A stretch of DNA of 42,977 nucleotides, from positions 1 through 42,977 of the forward strand of contig JAEXNT010000084.1 of the NCBI GenBank assembly GCA_023439545.1, given 5' to 3'. This document shows, in pieces, positions 23,894 to 31,611 of this stretch. The stretch's first letter is position 1. Every line of letters starts with the position of its first letter. The notes under the pieces were generated by a model, which saw only the letters and a program-made list of their open reading frames with translations, made no database searches and was not told the origin of the DNA. The stretch is from Bacillota bacterium (GTDB taxonomy: Bacteria > Bacillota > Clostridia > Acetivibrionales > DTU013). A program made the position numbers and the translations under genes.

Positions 23894-24383
23894 GAAGTGA
23901 AACGCGGGGATGCGGAGTTGGCTGTATGGATGCTTGATGATGCGACTTAGCGGTACATGGCGATTACAAGGTAAGTTGAGGCAAATCCGCCATGGATGGC
24001 GGTTTTATCCGGATACGGCAGGCAGGACGCATGGGTGAGCAGCAAATGCAAGGCATTTGCGACCACCATGCCGTTAGAGGCGGCCGAAAAAAGCAGAGTA
24101 TGAGCCTTGGACCTCTTGGAGCTATAATCCCGCATCCTTACAGCCGACTCCACGTCCCCATGTTTCAAAAACCTGTCGACCGTATTCTACAAATAGCAGT
24201 CAAAAATAGCGTGATAAAAGCCCTGTGAGGTTATGACGACCTTTGCTTTAACCTAGTTCAAATATAGATTCAGAAGTAAAAATGCTGATAAATGTCACCC
24301 GATTTTTATTTTTTAATGCCTTCAAACGACAAATTTCATCTGGCTACCCGGCTATAATCGTTTTTGTTGGGGGGTTACGAAAG
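23894..24383. other. Gene-free stretch upstream of spoIIE with hairpins
   Basis: I find no credible gene: the longest frames lack SD sequences and family resemblance. Two tight hairpins are present. CCGCCAT/ATGGCGG lies near 23988-24004, and GCAAATGC/GCATTTGC at 24042-24060 has a 3-base loop. The last part holds a probable spoIIE promoter. Confidence 0.45.
24327..24358 (+). promoter_or_regulatory. Possible Spo0A-controlled promoter of spoIIE
   Basis: A perfect TATAAT at 24353-24358 has no good -35. At 24327-24333 CGACAAA reads TTTGTCG on the minus strand, the core of a Spo0A box, at the position where the -35 should be. spoIIE is Spo0A~P/sigma-A dependent in Bacillus. The match is short. Confidence 0.35.
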
Positions 24384-26756
24384 ATGAAAACGATCACGAT
24401 ACCAATGAACAGGTCCGGTAATTTTGCCGGGCTCCTCCAGAAAGCCTTTATCGAGCGGAATAATTATCTGGTATTGATAACGGCTTTTCTATTGGGGAGC
24501 AGTAATATAGCAGGCGGGCTGCTTCCTTTCGGAGCCGCTTTTTTTGCCGCATCTTCAGGGACGGCAGGTATAAAAATGCTGACAGCGGTTGCAGTTATTA
24601 TCGGCGCCGCTTCTCAGGGCTCGCTGGAACTCGTATATATAAATGCCGCCTGCATGCTGTTGTTCAGCGTGCTAAGCATACCGCTCAAAGAGCGCAGATC
24701 AAGACTGGATATTAAGCCCGCCTTGCTGCTGTTTGCCTCGATGCTCGTCCCGCAGATGATGCTGGCGGGACTACAGGGTTTTCTTCTTTATGATATACTA
24801 AAAGCTTTTTTCAGTTCATTCATCTCTTTCGTATTGTTTTTTATATTCAATTTTGCAATGCCCATTATTACAGGGGCGGAAAAAAAGGCTGTGTTCGGCG
24901 GCGAAGAGGCTGTCAGTCTGGCAGTCACTGCGACACTGGCGCTGACAGGGGTCGGGGCCTTGCAGATAGCCGGGTTCTCGCTTAGAAACATATTCTGCGT
25001 CATCATTTTGCTTATATTCAGTTATAAATGCGGCGCCGGCGTAGGGGCTGCGGCAGGCGCTGCAATTGGCTTGATAATAGGTGTCACACAGGATTTTACG
25101 CCTTCCGTGGCCGGCACATACGCCTTGTGCGGCATGCTTGCCGGAATTCTCGGGAACCTGGGGAGGCTCGGGACTTCACTGGGATTCTTACTCGGCAATA
25201 TATTGCTGGCGGTATATTTTAACGGCTCTGCGGAATCCATGCTGTATCTGAGAGATATCATAGCGGCAGGCATACTGCTCTTCTTTGTGCCTGAAAAGCT
25301 GATCAGCAGGGTAACGAGGCCGTTTGCAAGAACAATGGCGCTCGACGGGGATAGAACGGGCTACACCGGAAGGATCAAGGACATTACGGTTGAAAGGCTT
25401 GAAAAATTTTCGAAGGCTTTCAAAGACCTTTCGAAGACCTTCGACGAGATAGCACAGACCAAAATGCCAGCCGAAACACAGGAGATCAATGTGCTGTTTG
25501 ACAGGGTCGCGGACAGGATATGCAGCGGCTGCAGCCTTTGCATGCACTGCTGGGAAAGGAATTTTTACGATACCTACCAGGTGATGTTCAAGATAGTTGA
25601 AAGTCTTGAAATGAAGGGAAGAATCGAAGAAAGCGATGTTCCCGACTATTTTTTGAATAAATGCCCGCGGATACACGAGTTCGTAAATGCGGTAAACAAT
25701 ATGTACGAGCTTTTCAGGGTGGGTGTCGTATGGAAGGGCAGGCTCAACGAAAGCCGTACGGTGATCAGCCGCCAGTTCGAAGGCATGTCGAGGGTCATAA
25801 GTTCACTGGCAGGCGAGATAAACACGGAAGTGAATTTTTTGAGCCCGCTCGAAGACGCCATCATGGATGAGCTCAAGCAGCAGAGTATTAAGGTCGGTGA
25901 AGTCATAGCCTATAAGAATGCATGGGACAAATACGAGATAAGCATTCTCCATAATGCCTGCGGAGGGGCCAGAAGCTGCTCTGTCATCGAAAAAGCGGTG
26001 TCCGAGGCGTGCGGCAGAAAAATGATCCGTTCGAGCGAGGGCTGCGTAAAGGGCAGGGACGGCATGTGCATTCTAAAATATGTGGAAGCCGAGAACCTGA
26101 AGCTTACCACCGGTATAGCGAGGCAGCCCAAATTCGGCAGTAATGTGTCGGGCGACAGTTTTACCTTCATGAACGGCGGGTACGGAAAATATACGCTCGC
26201 CTTAAGCGACGGCATGGGCACGGGGCAAGGCGCGGCAGCACAGAGCAAAGCCACTGTGAACATGCTCGAGAGCTTCCTTGAATCGGGCTTCGATAAGGAT
26301 ATGGCTGTAAATCTCATCAATTCGGTACTTGTACTCAAATCCGAAGAGGATAATACATGTACCATCGATATGACCGTGATCGATCTTTTCAGCGGAGAAG
26401 TCGAATTCATAAAGATAGGCGCAGCGCCTACCTATATAAAGAAGGAGTCCAGGGTGGAAATAGTGCGCTCCGCTTCGCTGCCTGCCGGGATCCTGCCTGG
26501 TCTGGACGCCGAGCTTGCGCGCAGGAATGTTGATGGCGGAGATATGATCATCATGGTTACCGACGGGATCATAGACAGCATGGCAGGGGACGATCCTGGA
26601 GACAGGCAGCTTATGAAATTCATACAACAGCTTGAGAGCCTGAATCCCCAGGAAGTGGCCGATTCGATCCTCAACGAAGCATGCAGGTGCTGCGACGGAA
26701 AGCCCTGCGACGATCTTACCGTACTTGTTGCGAAGGTATGGAAAAAGCCTAAGTGA
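24384..26756 (+). CDS. spoIIE: Stage II sporulation protein E (SpoIIE), PP2C phosphatase
   Basis: SpoIIE dephosphorylates SpoIIAA to activate sigma-F in the forespore and helps build the polar septum. The protein is 790 residues from ATG 24384 (the frame is open from 24282, but GGGGGG lies 9 bases before 24384). About ten membrane helices span residues 20-305. A regulatory linker with a cysteine-rich CSGCSLCMHCWE patch follows. The C-terminal PP2C domain (about 590-785) has ALSDGMGTGQGAAAQS, the metal-binding MVTDGIIDSM and DDLTVLVAKV. The gene fits the usual clostridial setting as a stand-alone sporulation gene, followed by a short overlapping frame and a small membrane protein. Confidence 0.95.
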   Translation: MKTITIPMNRSGNFAGLLQKAFIERNNYLVLITAFLLGSSNIAGGLLPFGAAFFAASSGTAGIKMLTAVAVIIGAASQGSLELVYINAACMLLFSVLSIPLKERRSRLDIKPALLLFASMLVPQMMLAGLQGFLLYDILKAFFSSFISFVLFFIFNFAMPIITGAEKKAVFGGEEAVSLAVTATLALTGVGALQIAGFSLRNIFCVIILLIFSYKCGAGVGAAAGAAIGLIIGVTQDFTPSVAGTYALCGMLAGILGNLGRLGTSLGFLLGNILLAVYFNGSAESMLYLRDIIAAGILLFFVPEKLISRVTRPFARTMALDGDRTGYTGRIKDITVERLEKFSKAFKDLSKTFDEIAQTKMPAETQEINVLFDRVADRICSGCSLCMHCWERNFYDTYQVMFKIVESLEMKGRIEESDVPDYFLNKCPRIHEFVNAVNNMYELFRVGVVWKGRLNESRTVISRQFEGMSRVISSLAGEINTEVNFLSPLEDAIMDELKQQSIKVGEVIAYKNAWDKYEISILHNACGGARSCSVIEKAVSEACGRKMIRSSEGCVKGRDGMCILKYVEAENLKLTTGIARQPKFGSNVSGDSFTFMNGGYGKYTLALSDGMGTGQGAAAQSKATVNMLESFLESGFDKDMAVNLINSVLVLKSEEDNTCTIDMTVIDLFSGEVEFIKIGAAPTYIKKESRVEIVRSASLPAGILPGLDAELARRNVDGGDMIIMVTDGIIDSMAGDDPGDRQLMKFIQQLESLNPQEVADSILNEACRCCDGKPCDDLTVLVAKVWKKPK

Positions 26757-26896
26757 ATCGATGGATTAAATTAGCTGCCGGCAGGAAATTTTGTATAAAA
26801 CCGGATGTATTTCACAAACTATATATTGCACGGTTATATATTTCCGGCGCTGAAAGCCGGTTGCTGTGCCAATACAGTCGGTTTTCGGAGGACTAT

Positions 26897-27241
26897 ATGG
26901 TAGCCGGTGATACTAAAAGAGTTGTTGTGATAAAAAACATTTCGTCAAACCTGATCGAGGAAGCCATACTTATATTAAAAAGCGGACCGGAGACCCAGGA
27001 GGACCGGAAGGGCAAGCCGGCCCAGGACAAGCCGAATATCAGGAATGATTTTATACTGAAGGAAGCGGAACATATAATAAATGATTACATAAACGGCAAC
27101 AGGCTTACCAGAGCAAAGGACAGACGAAAATCCCGCAGATGGGACGTGCTTCACAAAAAAGCGTTTATAAACGTCGGCATAAATATACTGCTCATGGCAG
27201 CGATCGCCCTGCTTATTTACGTTGTGGGAAACGCTTTCTGA
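26897..27241 (+). CDS. Small tail-anchored membrane protein, function unknown
   Basis: I do not recognise a named family. The 114-residue product starts MVAGDTKRVVVIKNISSN, has a charged middle (KSGPETQEDRKGKPAQDK and a KDRRKSRRW patch), and ends in one hydrophobic helix (about residues 95-111, INILLMAAIALLIYVVG) very near the C-terminus. A tail anchor with most of the protein in the cytoplasm is likely. ATG 26897 has GGAGG five bases upstream. The same frame is open back to a GTG at 26753 overlapping the spoIIE stop, but that extension has no SD of its own. Its place right after spoIIE suggests co-expression, possibly during sporulation. Confidence 0.65.
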   Translation: MVAGDTKRVVVIKNISSNLIEEAILILKSGPETQEDRKGKPAQDKPNIRNDFILKEAEHIINDYINGNRLTRAKDRRKSRRWDVLHKKAFINVGINILLMAAIALLIYVVGNAF

Positions 27242-27263
27242 AAATCACTTCAAAACATGACGC

Positions 27264-27292
27264 TTGCACAATACGCGCCATTGTGATAAAAT
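27264..27292 (+). promoter_or_regulatory. Sigma-A promoter of rpsF-ssb-rpsR
   Basis: TTGCAC (27264-27269) and TAAAAT (27287-27292) have exactly 17 bases between them, about 65 bases upstream of rpsF. Confidence 0.75.
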
Positions 27293-27307
27293 ACTTCAGA
27301 ATCCTTG

Positions 27308-27340
27308 CTCTGTACTCTTGATACAGGGCCGTTAGTCCAG
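27308..27340 (+). promoter_or_regulatory. Possible S6:S18-binding leader of rpsF
   Basis: In the leader, CTCTGTA and TACAGGG form a 7-bp stem (one G-U) around CTCTTGA, directly followed by CCGTTAG. rpsF leaders in many bacteria carry a hairpin with a conserved CCG that binds the S6:S18 complex for autoregulation. Position and general form fit; I could not check the full consensus. Confidence 0.4.
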
Positions 27341-27357
27341 AAGGAGGTGATAGTCGA

Positions 27358-27645
27358 ATGATGAACAAATATGAATCCATATTCATCATCAATCCCGACT
27401 TGAGTGAAGAAGATACCGCGGCACTTGTTGCGAAATTCAAGAGCCTGCTCGAATCTTCAGCTCAGTTGGAAAGCATTGATGAATGGGGCAAGAGGAAACT
27501 CGCCTACGAAATAGCCGATAAAACCGAAGGCTATTATGTGCTTGTAAATTTCAGCGCGGAACCTGAATTCCCGCATGAGCTCGAAAGAATCTACAAGATC
27601 ACAGACGGAATAATCAAATATATGGTTATCAAAAAAGAAAAATAG
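27358..27645 (+). CDS. rpsF: 30S ribosomal protein S6
   Basis: This 95-residue ribosomal protein S6 has the typical start MNKYESIFIINPDLSEED, the central WGKRKLAYEI and YYVLVNFSAEP blocks, and the ending DGIIKYMVIKKEK. S6 binds 16S rRNA together with S18 on the 30S platform. AGGAGG lies upstream. ATG 27358 and ATG 27361 are adjacent, and the first is better spaced. It is the first gene of the conserved rpsF-ssb-rpsR operon. Confidence 0.97.
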   Translation: MMNKYESIFIINPDLSEEDTAALVAKFKSLLESSAQLESIDEWGKRKLAYEIADKTEGYYVLVNFSAEPEFPHELERIYKITDGIIKYMVIKKEK

Positions 27646-27654
27646 GGTGAATGT

Positions 27655-28089
27655 ATGAATAAGGTTATTTTGATGGGCAGGCTAACAAAAGATCCTGAAA
27701 TAAGGTATACTGCGTCGAATAACATCCCAAAATGCTCCTTTACTCTCGCAGTCGACAGAAGATTTGCAAAGCAGGGTGAAGAAAGACAGGCCGATTTTAT
27801 CAATATCGTCGCCTGGAGGCAGACGGCGGAATTCTGCAGCAAATACTTTAACAAGGGATTGAGGGTCGCAGTCGTCGGGAGTCTGCAAAACAGGACATGG
27901 GATGACACCGAAGGTAAAAAGCATTACGCCACCGAGGTCATAGCCGATGAAGCCTATTTTGCCGAAAGCAGAAAGAATGAAGGAGGGTCTTCGTTCAGGC
28001 CGGCTCCGGGATTCTCTCCTGCTTCGGGAGAAAGCCATAATGACGAGGGATTCTTCCCAGCTGACGACGATGATGAACTGCCGTTCTAA
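27655..28089 (+). CDS. ssb: Single-stranded DNA-binding protein
   Basis: SSB coats single-stranded DNA during replication, recombination and repair. The 144-residue protein has the OB-fold landmarks MNKVILMGRLTKDPEIRYT, FTLAVDR and FINIVAWRQTAEFC in the first 105 residues. A short Gly/Ser/Pro linker follows, and the acidic tip DDDDELPF binds partner proteins. It sits nine bases after rpsF, in its standard place between the genes for S6 and S18. Confidence 0.97.
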   Translation: MNKVILMGRLTKDPEIRYTASNNIPKCSFTLAVDRRFAKQGEERQADFINIVAWRQTAEFCSKYFNKGLRVAVVGSLQNRTWDDTEGKKHYATEVIADEAYFAESRKNEGGSSFRPAPGFSPASGESHNDEGFFPADDDDELPF

Positions 28090-28140
28090 AGGCCTTGGGA
28101 AGACGGTTCACGGTATTTTAGAGAAAGGAGGCGTGTTTCA

Positions 28141-28431
28141 ATGCCAGGAAAAAGGGATAACAGAGGCGGTAACAGAGATTCCTACGACAAGGGCGAAGGC
28201 AAGGGCGGCATGAGAATGAGAAGGCCCAAGAAAAAAGTTTGCGCTTTTTGTGTAGACAAGGTTACTGATATAGATTATAAAGAAGTTGCAAAGCTGAGAA
28301 AGTATATATCCGAGAGAGGTAAAATACTCCCCAGGAGGATCTCGGGCAACTGCGCAAAGCATCAGCGCCAGCTGACCACGGCTATCAAGAGGGCCAGGGT
28401 AGTTGCACTGCTGCCGTACACCGCTGAATAA
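28141..28431 (+). CDS. rpsR: 30S ribosomal protein S18
   Basis: This 96-residue S18 has a basic, Gly-rich N-terminal extension (about 20 residues) and then the conserved core: KKVCAFCVDKVTDIDYKEV, LRKYISERGKILPRRISG and CAKHQRQLTTAIKRAR. It retains two cysteines in CAFC and one before AKHQ, as in zinc-ribbon-type (C+) S18 proteins. An AAAGGAGG-type SD precedes the ATG. It ends the rpsF operon and is followed by a strong terminator. Confidence 0.97.
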   Translation: MPGKRDNRGGNRDSYDKGEGKGGMRMRRPKKKVCAFCVDKVTDIDYKEVAKLRKYISERGKILPRRISGNCAKHQRQLTTAIKRARVVALLPYTAE

Positions 28432-28445
28432 GCAAAACGTAAATG

Positions 28446-28471
28446 AAAGGACCGGTTAACCGGTCCTTTTT
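28446..28471 (+). terminator. Rho-independent terminator of the rpsF operon
   Basis: AAAGGACCGG and CCGGTCCTTT flank TTAA in a perfect palindrome and are followed by T residues. The segment from TTAACCGG onward is partly repeated 46 bases downstream (28502-28528). Confidence 0.9.
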
Positions 28472-28528
28472 GCATCTGTGGCAGTGTGTAAATAGGCTGG
28501 ATTAACCGGCCCTTTTTGCATCTGTGGC

Positions 28529-28944
28529 TAGAATGCCTTTTAGCTATAGGGCAGTGGCGGGGGCGGTTGCAAGGATGCGCAATGAAAGCTATGCAGGACA
28601 GGGACAGCTGTGAAGATTCGGGACGAAGGCTCTGATCGGAATTTGCCATAGCGCTTGACGCTTGGAGGAGGCGGGTTTAGCCAAATTGAAAATGACGTGC
28701 TTAAAGAGTGTTCAAAGTCAAAAATTTTGCCTGGAATTGCTGTAAGCGGTCTTGTTAGGTCGGATGAGGTCACCGCTTGGCTTGAATCAATCGGGTTGCG
28801 AATCCTTCTTCTTAGTAAGAACGAAAGCATTATCAGGATAAGCGGTGTAGACGGCTGCAAAAATTTGCCCAGCATATACCATTAATATAATTTTGTGTTA
28901 AAATGGTATTATATCTGGCTTAATGAAATTGTAGGAGTGTTGAA
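28529..28944. other. Non-coding or decayed stretch downstream of rpsR
   Basis: I see no gene I can support. A TTG-initiated frame at 28655-28885 could encode 76 residues (ending CKNLPSIYH), but there is no SD at a useful distance and I recognise no family. Short open pieces in another frame upstream, interrupted by stops, could be remains of a degraded gene. The last 80 bases are AT-rich and probably hold the promoter of the next gene. Confidence 0.35.
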
Positions 28945-29511
28945 ATGAAGAAAGTTGTTGTCATTTCCGCTATTCTGCTCGGACTTATAGCATTGGTCGT
29001 TATTTTTTACAATGGCTCGAACAGGGGATTTAAAGTACAAATAAATAACCAAACCGGATTTCAGATAAAAGGGTTGAAAATCACCTATGACGGGCTTAAA
29101 GAAGACATTTCGATCAAGCCGATAAAACCGGCAGGTACGTATACTTTTAATATTAAGCCTCAAGATGCATTCGAAGGTAGCTCCCTGAAAATTTACAATT
29201 TTGATAAATCGGGTAACCGGCACGAAAAAATCCTTGTTGAACGCTTTGAGAAAGGTAATTGGGGCAGGGTTCTACTGGATATTACCTCAATTGATGAAAA
29301 TAATAAAATAACCTTTCGTATTAGGGAAAGCAGTACAATTGGTAAAGTTGAGGAGGTGAATCCGGTAATGCCATTTTTTGCGGGTGGAATCGTAATACTG
29401 AACTTCCTTTTGATCATTTTCGGAATTGTCTTTTTCGTATTTCTTTTCATATTGATACTAAAAGCATTGAAGGCACTGAACATATATATCGGCGAGCACC
29501 AAAACAAGTAA
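28945..29511 (+). CDS. Two-TM membrane protein with an extracytoplasmic beta-rich domain, function unknown
   Basis: The 188-residue product has an N-terminal hydrophobic helix (about residues 4-22), then an approximately 110-residue hydrophilic, beta-rich segment (FKVQINNQTGFQIKGLKI, IKPAGTYTFNIKP). A long second hydrophobic segment (about 144-173) and a short charged tail follow. The pattern suggests an outside domain held between two membrane helices. I recognise no family. GTAGGAGTG precedes the ATG. Base composition is more AT-rich than in the flanking housekeeping genes, and it starts the accessory stretch between rpsR and pheA. The next gene starts 17 bases downstream and may be co-transcribed. 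Confidence 0.7.
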   Translation: MKKVVVISAILLGLIALVVIFYNGSNRGFKVQINNQTGFQIKGLKITYDGLKEDISIKPIKPAGTYTFNIKPQDAFEGSSLKIYNFDKSGNRHEKILVERFEKGNWGRVLLDITSIDENNKITFRIRESSTIGKVEEVNPVMPFFAGGIVILNFLLIIFGIVFFVFLFILILKALKALNIYIGEHQNK

Positions 29512-29528
29512 GGCATGGGGGAATTATT

Positions 29529-30269
29529 TTGTCATCGGTGGTAACGCGATCAGAAATTGAAAGCGGATTACGGGAGTTGGGTGTCACAGCCGGAATGGCC
29601 CTGGAGGTGCATTGCTCATTAAGCAAGTTCGGGTATGTCGATGGCGGGGCGGTAACAATAATCAACGCGCTAAAGCATGTTGCAGGAAATGACGGAGCGA
29701 TTGTAATGCCATCATTCATGCTCTCGCCTAACCTTCCGCTTAATGATACCGACAAGGAATTGGGACTGACAGTGAAAATAAAAATCTTGCAAGGCGATGA
29801 AGAACCCAGTGCTATGGGAATAGTTTCAGATACATTCAGGAGGATGCCGGATGTTATTACGGGACAGGGGATTTTCCGTGTTTCGGCATGGGGCAGAGAT
29901 GCCGGCAAACACTCATTAGGGTTCCAGCATTTGCTGGATTCAAATGGCTGGGCATTGCTTCTGGGTGTTGATATATATAGATTATCTTCCATGCATTATG
30001 TTGAAGATAGCCTGCCTGCTGAAATAAGAAATAAATTCGAACCATCGAAGGCGGCAAGAGAACTATACCCTGAAGATCAATGGCTTATTGAGGCTTGGGA
30101 GCCATCAACAAAGCCTTGGTATACAATTCAGAATAAAGCTTATGAAAAGGGATTTATTAAGGATGGTATGATTAGCGATTGCAGATGTATGTTGCTAAAA
30201 GTACGGGAAGTTGTGGAATTATACCGTCAGGCATTACAAACCGACCCATTCGGATTGTACGGCATATAG
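29529..30269 (+). CDS. AAC(3)-family N-acetyltransferase
   Basis: This 246-residue protein resembles the aminoglycoside 3-N-acetyltransferase/YokD family, which uses acetyl-CoA to modify amino groups. The family blocks are VHCSLSKFGYVDGGAVTIINAL, GAIVMPSFM, the central GIVSDTFRRMP and the conserved His/Glu context SSMHYVEDSLP. Many chromosomal members have no proven effect on aminoglycosides, so resistance should not be assumed. The TTG start at 29529 follows a G-rich SD; the length is slightly shorter than the usual 260-280. It may share a transcript with the preceding membrane protein. Confidence 0.82.
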   Translation: MSSVVTRSEIESGLRELGVTAGMALEVHCSLSKFGYVDGGAVTIINALKHVAGNDGAIVMPSFMLSPNLPLNDTDKELGLTVKIKILQGDEEPSAMGIVSDTFRRMPDVITGQGIFRVSAWGRDAGKHSLGFQHLLDSNGWALLLGVDIYRLSSMHYVEDSLPAEIRNKFEPSKAARELYPEDQWLIEAWEPSTKPWYTIQNKAYEKGFIKDGMISDCRCMLLKVREVVELYRQALQTDPFGLYGI

Positions 30270-30289
30270 CGATGAACCAACAAGGGTGC

Positions 30290-30295
30290 TATAAT
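30290..30295 (+). promoter_or_regulatory. Extended -10 promoter of a truncated gene
   Basis: TGCTATAAT is a TG-extended perfect -10 element 31 bases before the ATG of the interrupted frame at 30326, showing that this frame once had full expression signals. Confidence 0.45.
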
Positions 30296-30325
30296 CTATG
30301 AATGTCTCATCATAAAGGTGGTTCT

Positions 30326-30442
30326 ATGCAAAATGATCTTAACGGCAAAGAAATATCTCCGTACGGAATAATTGAAGTATTGCCGCACAGAGAGGAATGG
30401 GTGAAAACAGACAGTAAAACTACCGGATATCCAACTTATTAA
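30326..30442 (+). pseudogene. 5' fragment of a gene truncated by the ~160-bp repeat
   Basis: A 38-codon frame starts at an ATG with a good SD (AAAGGTGG) and a -10 element. The first 29 residues (MQNDLNGKEISPYGIIEVLP, then HREEWVKTD) look like the natural start of a protein, possibly an acetyltransferase of the GNAT type, though I cannot confirm this. From codon 30 (30413) the frame runs into repeat copy 1 and stops after nine more codons. I interpret it as the stump of a gene cut by insertion of, or recombination at, the repeat. Confidence 0.5.
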
Positions 30443-30573
30443 TCCGGCCGTTTACCCTGCTCCCCGTGAGCAGTCTCGAGATTTGGAATTGTTCACCTGC
30501 GACTCCTCTTGCTTTCCTTACCGCAGTTAGTGGTCCTTTCACTACTTTCCTTTTGGGCTCATTCCCTTCCTGG
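30413..30573. repeat. ~160-bp direct repeat, copy 1
   Basis: This 161-bp copy is about 95% identical to 31292-31453 in the same orientation, with scattered substitutions and one single-base gap. It contains potential hairpins, CCGGAT...ATCCGG, CTGCTC...GAGCAG and TAGTG...CACTA, and has no reading frame of note. Its left edge coincides with the end of a truncated frame. Confidence 0.9.
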
Positions 30574-30683
30574 TTTTATGTTTTGTTAAATATTATAACG
30601 AGATTACCCGATATAATTACTGATAGTACATTTTTGTGTAAAATATTGGGCATATATACTGGAAAATTAGTGGGAGGAGAATT

Positions 30684-31292
30684 ATGGCAATAGCAGGCGT
30701 AGGCAATAAATATGTGGGATATACATATGATACAAGCTTAAAAACCAAGAGAAGCAGCAATGATTTTTCGGAAAATATGTCTGCAGCGTCCATAAAAGCG
30801 GAAAAGCAGGAAAGTGGAGACGTGCTTGGACTGACTATGCTTAAAGAACCAGGCGCCAATCGCTTCTGGGGAATGAAGGCAAAATATGCGGAATGCTCAA
30901 CTCGAGACAATCCGGTTATATATGTGGAAACAAATTATGGCGGGAAAACAGTTTCTTATAATGTCAGTATTAATGAAATAGATCCTAATAATGCTTCGCA
31001 ATTAGAAATATTTGCGTTATGCTCTTATGCAGATGACATAGGGATAGGGGACGGCAGTACTTTTGGTACATATAATACACTGCATTCTTATAAAGAAATG
31101 GCTGTTCATAACGGATATATTGATTCTCAAATGCAGGAACCTGGCGGAATTGTGCAGTTTAAAAATGTAAAATTGAATTGGGTTAATATGTGCGAAAAGG
31201 TAGTAGACTTATTATATAAGTGTAATGATCCGGTACAGTATAAAAAAGGGTTAAGTATTTTGGATCTTTTTTCTAAATATCCAGTGAAGTAA
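30684..31292 (+). CDS. Uncharacterised soluble protein, lone gene between two direct repeats
   Basis: The 202-residue product has no signal peptide or membrane helix. It begins MAIAGVGNKYVGYTYDT, then a disordered Ser/Lys-rich part, then a likely globular part with NPVIYVETNYGGKTVSYNV, LEIFALCSYADDIG, GTFGTYNTLHSYKEMA and a C-terminal helix ending LDLFSKYPVK. It resembles, from memory, an uncharacterised protein family found in Lachnospiraceae and other Clostridia; no function is known to me. A strong GGGAGGAG SD precedes the ATG. The gene is AT-rich compared with the flanking housekeeping genes and is bracketed by the ~160-bp direct repeats, the second of which begins at its stop codon, so recent acquisition is likely. 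Confidence 0.75.
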   Translation: MAIAGVGNKYVGYTYDTSLKTKRSSNDFSENMSAASIKAEKQESGDVLGLTMLKEPGANRFWGMKAKYAECSTRDNPVIYVETNYGGKTVSYNVSINEIDPNNASQLEIFALCSYADDIGIGDGSTFGTYNTLHSYKEMAVHNGYIDSQMQEPGGIVQFKNVKLNWVNMCEKVVDLLYKCNDPVQYKKGLSILDLFSKYPVK

Positions 31293-31453
31293 GTAAAACG
31301 ACCGGATATCCAACTTATTAATCCGGCCGTTTACCCTGCTCTCCGTGAGCAGTCTGGAGATTTGGAATTGTTCAACTGCGACTCCTCTTGCTTTCCTTAC
31401 CGCGGTTAGTGGTCCTTACACTACATTTCCTTTTGGACTCATTCCCTTCCTGG
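31292..31453. repeat. ~160-bp direct repeat, copy 2
   Basis: This is the second copy of the repeat at 30413-30573, 162 bp long, in the same orientation. It starts at the last base of the stop codon of the enclosed gene. The three hairpins are preserved; the loop in CTGCTC...GAGCAG varies (CCCGT versus TCCGT). Confidence 0.9.
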
Positions 31454-31582
31454 TAAAATTATTTTAACAACCCCTAGGTTGTATTATTAAATTACCCCAA
31501 ATACTATAAATTAAACATTAAATTGAAATTTTTTTAAAGAGACGGGTCTCACTTTAGGGTTCGCGGGTTTTCCTTTATTGTG

Positions 31583-31611
31583 TTGGAAAATTGGATTTTT
31601 AGTGTTATTAT
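31583..31611 (+). promoter_or_regulatory. Sigma-A promoter of pheA
   Basis: TTGGAA (31583-31588) and TATTAT (31606-31611) have 17-base spacing, about 47 bases upstream of the preferred pheA start. No T-box or other long leader structure is evident between them. Confidence 0.6.

Noticed and set aside
23947..24228. Short frames on both strands upstream of spoIIE
   Set aside because: They lack SD sequences and family resemblance; the minus frame starts at TTG without support.
28655..28885. 76-codon TTG frame after rpsR
   Set aside because: There is no properly spaced SD and no recognised family; kept only as part of a possibly decayed stretch.
29529..30269. AAC(3)-type gene as a definite antibiotic resistance gene
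   Set aside because: Family resemblance is clear, but many chromosomal members have no shown aminoglycoside activity and the sequence is short for the family.
30413..31453. The direct repeats as integron attC sites
   Set aside because: The gene-then-structured-repeat layout is similar, but I do not find the attC core and inverse-core heptamers in proper positions, and no integrase is in the window.
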